Positions 5,223 to 8,963 of a DNA stretch of 8,963 nucleotides are shown in pieces. Origin of the DNA: HGM10836 sp045580645 (GTDB lineage: Bacteria > Bacillota_I > Bacilli_A > RF39 > UBA660); contig JAZNOG010000025.1 of assembly GCA_045580645.1 (NCBI GenBank), positions 1-8,963 of the forward strand, given 5' to 3'. The notes beneath the pieces were generated by a model, which searched no databases, was not told the DNA's origin, and saw only the letters and a list, made by a program, of their open reading frames with translations. The position numbers and the translations under genes are program-made. Position 1 is the stretch's first letter, and every line of letters starts with the position of its first letter.

Positions 5223-7763
5223 TTATTTATCCTCTTCTATTTGTTTTTTTAATTCATCTAAAATATTTAACGCTTCAAGCGGTGTTATTTCTAAAGTGTT
5301 TATTTCTTTTAAACGTTTTTCTATCTTATTTTCTTCTTTTGGATTAAAATCTAAAAATAAACTAGTCTGAGTCCAAACTTCTTTTTTTGTTTTTGTATTT
5401 TCATAAATATCTAATATTTCTTTTGCACGATCAATTATTGTCTTAGGAAGTTTAACTAAAGACGCTACATGAATACCATAACTTTTATCAACTGCACCAT
5501 TTTGTATTTTATGCAAAAATATTATATTATCATTTTCTTCCTTTGCTTTAACATGAACATTTTTTAAATTTCTTAAGTTCTTCTCCAAACTTGTAAGTTC
5601 ATGATAATGAGTTGAAAATAATGTTTTTGCTTTTACTGTATCATGAATGTGTTCAAGTATTGCTTGTGCCAAACTCATACCATCATAAGTTGCAGTTCCT
5701 CGACCTAATTCATCAAATAAAATTAAACTATTTTCAGTAGCATTTTCTATAGCATTATTTGCTTCTTTCATCTCAACCATAAATGTTGATTCACCACTTA
5801 CTAAGTCATCACTTGCACCAATTCTAGTAAATATTTTATCAAATATAGGAAGTGTTGCCTCTTTACAAGGAACAAAAGAACCTATTTGAGCCATTATACC
5901 TATAATTGCAAGCATTCTCATATATGTTGATTTTCCACTCATATTTGGACCAGTTATTAAAAGGACATTTGTTTTTTCATCCATATAGACATCATTAGGA
6001 ACATATTCTTTCTTTGAAACCTTTTCTATTACTGGATGTCTACCATTTTTAATATCAATAATATTTTTATCAGTTAAAGTAGGCCTAACATAATTATTTT
6101 GTTCAGCACATATTGCAAATGATTGCAAAACATCTATTTCACTTATAACTTGTGATGCATTTTGAATTAAACTAATATATTTTCTAACCTCATCCCTAAT
6201 TTGCAAAAACAAATTATACTCTAAAGCCATACTCTTTTCTTCTGAATTTAAAATTAAATCTTCTTTTTCTTTTAATTTATTTGTAATATATCTTTCAGCA
6301 CCCGCAAGAGTTTGTTTTCTAATATAACCATACTCTTCTTTTATTAAAGGAATACTTCCTTTTGGAACTTCAATAAAATAACCAAATACTTTATTAAATC
6401 CAACTTTCAAAGTCTTTATTTTAGTTCTTTCTTTTTCTTCTTGTTCAAGTTTTAAAATAAAATCTTTTCCACCACTAGAAAGTTTTCTTAATTCATCAAG
6501 TTCCTCATTATAACCATTTTTAATAATATTTCCTTCTTTTACCGTAATTGGAGAATCTTCATTTATTGAATTTTCTAACAAATTATATAAAGTTCCTAAT
6601 GAATCAAAAGATTTATCATAACCAATTTTTTCTAAAATATCTTTTATAGTTGGTAAAACTTTTAAAGAATTTTTTAATTGTATTAAATCCCTAGCATTTA
6701 AATTACCATAACTAATTCTTCCACATAATCTTTCTAAATCATAAACATCATCAAGTGATGTCCTTAATTCTTCTTTTAAAATAAACTCTGTAAGTAAAGT
6801 TGATATATAATTATATCTTCTTTCTATTTCTTCCTTATCAGTTAAAGGGTTTTCTATATAACTTTTTAAAGTTCTAGAACCCATAGCAGTTTTTGTTTTA
6901 TCTAAAAGCCACAACAAAGAATATGTTCTTTCTTTTAATCTTAAGGTTTCTACTAATTCTAAATTTCTTTTAGAATGAATATCAATTTCTAAAGTCTTAG
7001 TTTTATCTACTAGTTTTGCCTCTTTCAAATGTGATAAAGTTCCTATTTTTGTTGTTTGAAGATATGATAACAAGTGTTTTATAGAAGTTACCATTCTTAA
7101 ATCATTTATATTTTCATAAACATGTTTATATTTTTCTTCTAATAGGTCATCACTTATAGTTATTAAAAGAGAATAATTTTCCCTTAATACATTTATAATA
7201 GCGCGATCTATTTTATTATTAACAATTAATTCTTTTATATTTAACCTTAACACTTCATTTATTAATTTTTCATTATTATGATCTACCAATTTTGTATAAA
7301 AATCCCCAGTAGATATATCTGCATAACTTATAGCAAAACAATGGGTAAAATCATAGACACTTCCTATGTAGTTATTATCTTTTTCATCCAAAGCTGTCTG
7401 ATCCATTAATGTCCCTTTTGTTACTACTTGAGTAATTCCTCTTTCTACTAAACCTTTTTTATTTGCCTCAGTTAATTGTTCACATATAGCAACTTTATAT
7501 CCCTTAGAAACAAGTTTTTCTAAGTATGACAAATAAGCATGATGCGGAACACCACACATTGGAACTCTTTCATCTAAACCACTATTTCTTCCTGTTAAAG
7601 TTAACTCTAATTCTTTAGATGCTGTTATGGCATCTTCAAAGAACATTTCATAAAAATCTCCTATTCGATAGAAAAGTAGTGTATCTTCATATTTATCTTT
7701 TACTTCCATATATTGAAGCATCATAGGCGCTAATTTTGTTCTATCTACTTCACTACGTTTCAT
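5223..7763 (-). CDS. mutS: DNA mismatch repair protein MutS
   Basis: MutS binds mismatches and small loops in newly replicated DNA and recruits MutL through ATP-driven conformational change. At 846 residues it is full length. The N-terminal mismatch-binding domain has GDFYEMF (35-41), with the wedge Phe at 37 and its partner Glu at 39. The core and clamp domains follow (about 130-560), including SKRNLEL (264-270) and the FGYFIEVPK (460-468) segment. The ATPase domain has Walker A GPNMSGKST (605-613), the ABC-type signature STFMVEM (659-665), Walker B LILFDELGRGT (680-690, D684/E685) and the H-loop STHYHE with H719. Near the C-terminus QTSLF (799-803) fits a beta-clamp-binding pentapeptide, as in other Firmicute MutS proteins. 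The start ATG 7763 is preceded by AGGTGAG. mutL is not the next gene; rsmI is. All catalytic motifs look intact. Confidence 0.98.
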   Translation of the reverse strand: MKRSEVDRTKLAPMMLQYMEVKDKYEDTLLFYRIGDFYEMFFEDAITASKELELTLTGRNSGLDERVPMCGVPHHAYLSYLEKLVSKGYKVAICEQLTEANKKGLVERGITQVVTKGTLMDQTALDEKDNNYIGSVYDFTHCFAISYADISTGDFYTKLVDHNNEKLINEVLRLNIKELIVNNKIDRAIINVLRENYSLLITISDDLLEEKYKHVYENINDLRMVTSIKHLLSYLQTTKIGTLSHLKEAKLVDKTKTLEIDIHSKRNLELVETLRLKERTYSLLWLLDKTKTAMGSRTLKSYIENPLTDKEEIERRYNYISTLLTEFILKEELRTSLDDVYDLERLCGRISYGNLNARDLIQLKNSLKVLPTIKDILEKIGYDKSFDSLGTLYNLLENSINEDSPITVKEGNIIKNGYNEELDELRKLSSGGKDFILKLEQEEKERTKIKTLKVGFNKVFGYFIEVPKGSIPLIKEEYGYIRKQTLAGAERYITNKLKEKEDLILNSEEKSMALEYNLFLQIRDEVRKYISLIQNASQVISEIDVLQSFAICAEQNNYVRPTLTDKNIIDIKNGRHPVIEKVSKKEYVPNDVYMDEKTNVLLITGPNMSGKSTYMRMLAIIGIMAQIGSFVPCKEATLPIFDKIFTRIGASDDLVSGESTFMVEMKEANNAIENATENSLILFDELGRGTATYDGMSLAQAILEHIHDTVKAKTLFSTHYHELTSLEKNLRNLKNVHVKAKEENDNIIFLHKIQNGAVDKSYGIHVASLVKLPKTIIDRAKEILDIYENTKTKKEVWTQTSLFLDFNPKEENKIEKRLKEINTLEITPLEALNILDELKKQIEEDK

Positions 7764-7782
7764 TACTTCTCACCTAAAAGTT

Positions 7783-7811
7783 ATTATACATAAAATTTGA
7801 TTTTTAATCTA
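7783..7811 (-). promoter_or_regulatory. Probable promoter of the mutS-rsmI operon
   Basis: The minus strand has a perfect TATAAT (7788-7783). The best -35 candidate at 17-base spacing, TAGATT (7811-7806), is weak. Two runs of seven A residues on the transcribed-sense strand (7825-7831 and 7833-7839) lie upstream in a position suited to an UP element or bent DNA. The -10 ends 19 bases before the mutS ATG, so transcription would start near 7776, directly at the Shine-Dalgarno site, leaving a leader of about 13 bases. Confidence 0.55.
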
Positions 7812-7847
7812 TTTATTTTGAAAGTTTTTTTGTTTTTTTAATATATA

Positions 7848-7878
7848 AAAAGCATTTATTTAATCTTTAAATGCTCTT
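7848..7878 (-). terminator. Intrinsic terminator of the S16 protease gene
   Basis: In the minus-strand transcript 7868-7878 pairs with 7848-7858 (core AGCATTTA/TAAATGCT, extended by one G-U and two A-U pairs) around a 9-base loop. The 3' arm runs into UUUUU (7851-7847). The stem overlaps the stop codon at 7877-7879. The pair 7850/7876 is G-U in the minus transcript but A-C on the plus strand, again favouring leftward function. It separates the protease gene from mutS-rsmI. Confidence 0.75.
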
Positions 7879-8890
7879 ATAATTTATTTAACTCTTTTAA
7901 AGTTTCTTCAAAGGTAGATACTCCAATTAGTTTTATTTTATAACCTTTTTCTTTAATAATTTTTTTAGCCTCTTTATAGTTTTCTTTAGGAACAATAAAA
8001 ATATCTGCCTTTGCTTTAATAGCGCCTTTTAATTTGTATTTAACTCCACCTATTTCTCCAACATTTCCTTCTTCATCAATTGTTCCAGTTCCCACTATTT
8101 TATAACCTTTTGTTATATCTTCTTTTACTAATTTATTATAAATATTTAATGCTACAGTAAGACCACCGGAAGGTCCTGATTCTTTTTCTGTAAAGTTAAA
8201 TTCTATTTTAGGAGTTGTGTTATATATTTTATTATCTAATAAATAAATCCCTAATTTCTTTTCTTTATCAATTTCTATTATTTTAGATGTAGTTTCAACT
8301 AATTCATCATCTCTTAAAACAGTTATTTTTATTTCATTATCTATAGAATAATTATTTAAAATATTACTTAAATCTTCTGTGCTTTCTATTTTCAAATTAT
8401 CAAATTTTAATATTTTATCCCCTACTAAAAGGTTTGTTTTAGCATTTTTATCTACATAAATAACATAAAGATTATTTTCTTTTAAATAAATATTTTTATT
8501 TGCGTGAGTATAGGCTACTTTTGTTGCGCTACTTAATGAATTTCTAAAATATAATTTTTCTCTAAATTTATAATCTTCTATATTTTCTTCTTCTATAGTG
8601 ATATCTTCTATTTTTTCTAATTCATAACCTGGTATTATTTTGGCAAGTAAATAGAATAAAACATTACCTTTTACTTCACTTACATATGCTAAATTAAATG
8701 ATCCTTCCTCTTCATAACTATTTTCAATTTTAATTTTCTTATCAACATTTAAAGCACCACCACCTATTGTTACATAGTATGGAACTGGTATAATTAAAAT
8801 TATTGTTATTAAAATAGGCAACAAATAATCTAATAAAAGTTTTGGATTTTTTATTATATTTTCTATTTTTGTTTTTATTTTATGTATCAT
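7877..8890 (-). CDS. ylbL: Membrane-anchored PDZ and Lon-type S16 serine protease, YlbL/SepM family
   Basis: 337 residues from the chosen ATG at 8890. The family has an N-terminal membrane anchor with the PDZ and Lon-like proteolytic domain outside the cell; SepM of Streptococcus mutans trims the competence peptide and Bacillus YlbL is a related envelope protease. Visible here: a basic N-terminus, one transmembrane helix (about 20-40, LLPILITIILIIPVPYYV), a PDZ-like region (about 135-205, with LLVGDKILKFDNLKI), then the S16 domain with SGPSGGLTVAL, nucleophile S241, and GEIGGVKYKLKGA, general-base K286, forming the Ser-Lys dyad. No AAA+ ATPase is present, which separates it from Lon. An in-frame TTG at 8905 would add five residues, but that TTG abuts the GGAGAG Shine-Dalgarno site serving ATG 8890, so the ATG is preferred. 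The natural substrate cannot be told from sequence. It has its own promoter and terminator. Confidence 0.93.
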   Translation of the reverse strand: MIHKIKTKIENIIKNPKLLLDYLLPILITIILIIPVPYYVTIGGGALNVDKKIKIENSYEEEGSFNLAYVSEVKGNVLFYLLAKIIPGYELEKIEDITIEEENIEDYKFREKLYFRNSLSSATKVAYTHANKNIYLKENNLYVIYVDKNAKTNLLVGDKILKFDNLKIESTEDLSNILNNYSIDNEIKITVLRDDELVETTSKIIEIDKEKKLGIYLLDNKIYNTTPKIEFNFTEKESGPSGGLTVALNIYNKLVKEDITKGYKIVGTGTIDEEGNVGEIGGVKYKLKGAIKAKADIFIVPKENYKEAKKIIKEKGYKIKLIGVSTFEETLKELNKL

Positions 8891-8897
8891 ATTTAAT

Positions 8898-8903
8898 CTC
8901 TCC
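8898..8903 (-). promoter_or_regulatory. Shine-Dalgarno site that sets the S16 protease start
   Basis: GGAGAG (8903-8898) stands 7 bases before ATG 8890, an ideal spacing. The upstream alternative start, TTG 8905-8903, overlaps this site and has no comparable ribosome-binding sequence ahead of it (the preceding bases are TTATAATTATA). This argues for ATG 8890 over TTG 8905. Confidence 0.8.
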
Positions 8904-8909
8904 AATATA

Positions 8910-8918
8910 ATTATAACA
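8910..8918 (-). promoter_or_regulatory. Extended -10 promoter of the S16 protease gene
   Basis: The minus strand reads TG-T-TATAAT (8918-8910), a perfect extended -10 element. No convincing -35 box is found at 17 bases (TCATAT), as is usual for extended -10 promoters. The element ends 19 bases before ATG 8890, so the leader is only about 12 bases. Confidence 0.6.
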
Positions 8919-8934
8919 GGAAAGTGTTAATTAT

Positions 8935-8963
8935 ATGAAACAAAAATTTTATTCTTTTATATT
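8935..8963 (+). CDS. Possible start of a divergent gene, cut by window edge (very tentative)
   Basis: On the plus strand ATG 8935 opens nine sense codons (MKQKFYSFI) that run off the window. AGGAAAG (8918-8924) lies about 10 bases upstream and could be a Shine-Dalgarno site, and a plus-strand TATAAT occurs at 8906-8911. The basic then hydrophobic residues would suit an exported or membrane protein, but 29 bases cannot establish this. The competing reading is the tail of a leftward upstream gene: one minus-strand frame stays open from the edge to a TAA just before the protease gene. Confidence 0.25.

Noticed and set aside
5113..5370. 85-codon open frame on the plus strand
   Set aside because: Antisense across the mutS-rsmI junction; both genes there are secure and the product is low-complexity Leu/Phe/Ser.
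7825..7839. Two 7-base T tracts upstream of mutS as a phase-variable switch
   Set aside because: They are short for slippage control and lie upstream of the -35 position; an A-tract/UP-element role or simple AT bias explains them.
731..8963. DGR template repeat, reverse transcriptase, CRISPR array or insertion sequence
   Set aside because: The gaps (731-814, 4277-4378, 7764-7876, 8906-8963) are all under 120 bases and filled by terminators and promoters. None resembles the C-terminal coding end, spaced repeats or a transposase, and no RT motifs occur in any frame considered.
1..8963. Mycoplasma-type genetic code (TGA as Trp)
   Set aside because: Conserved Trp positions in truB, mutS and the large gene use TGG and no in-frame TGA is needed to read any gene.

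Overview
The window is AT-rich, standard-code (Trp is read from TGG) bacterial DNA. All well-supported genes lie on the minus strand, every visible stop is TAA, and starts follow purine-rich Shine-Dalgarno sites. The gene types (YlbL/SepM-like S16 protease, RsmI, MutS with a beta-clamp motif, TruB) and a secreted protein with a TasA/SipW-like leader suggest a low-GC Firmicutes/Bacilli genome. An uncultured gut lineage near Erysipelotrichia or the RF39/Mollicutes-related orders is my best guess. It is inferred from composition and protein style, not proven.

Layout in transcription order (right to left): (1) a membrane-anchored PDZ plus Lon-type S16 protease (7877-8890), with an extended -10 promoter and its own terminator; (2) a mutS-rsmI operon (7763 to 4379) with one base between the two genes, ending in a terminator; (3) a monocistronic gene for a 1153-residue exported multidomain protein (4276 to 815), with a near-consensus promoter and a strong hairpin terminator; (4) truB (730 to beyond base 1), cut by the window edge. 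A possible rightward gene may begin at 8935.

The protease, mutS, rsmI and truB are housekeeping genes for envelope proteolysis, DNA mismatch repair, 16S rRNA 2'-O-methylation and tRNA pseudouridylation. The 1153-residue gene is the accessory element. It joins a signal peptide and TasA/camelysin-like N-terminal region, a DUF6273-like domain, an Ig-like domain, a LamG/concanavalin-like domain and a C-terminal FGE-like (C-type-lectin-type) domain. Nothing indicates an enzyme; the architecture points to a surface adhesin or ligand-binding protein. Its C-terminal fold is one used as the variable domain by diversity-generating retroelements, and the last ~37 codons look unusual. No reverse transcriptase or template repeat is present in the window, so that link is only a hypothesis.

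The junctions are compact: each terminator is followed almost at once by the next promoter. All three terminator hairpins contain a position that pairs (as G-U) only in the minus-strand transcript.
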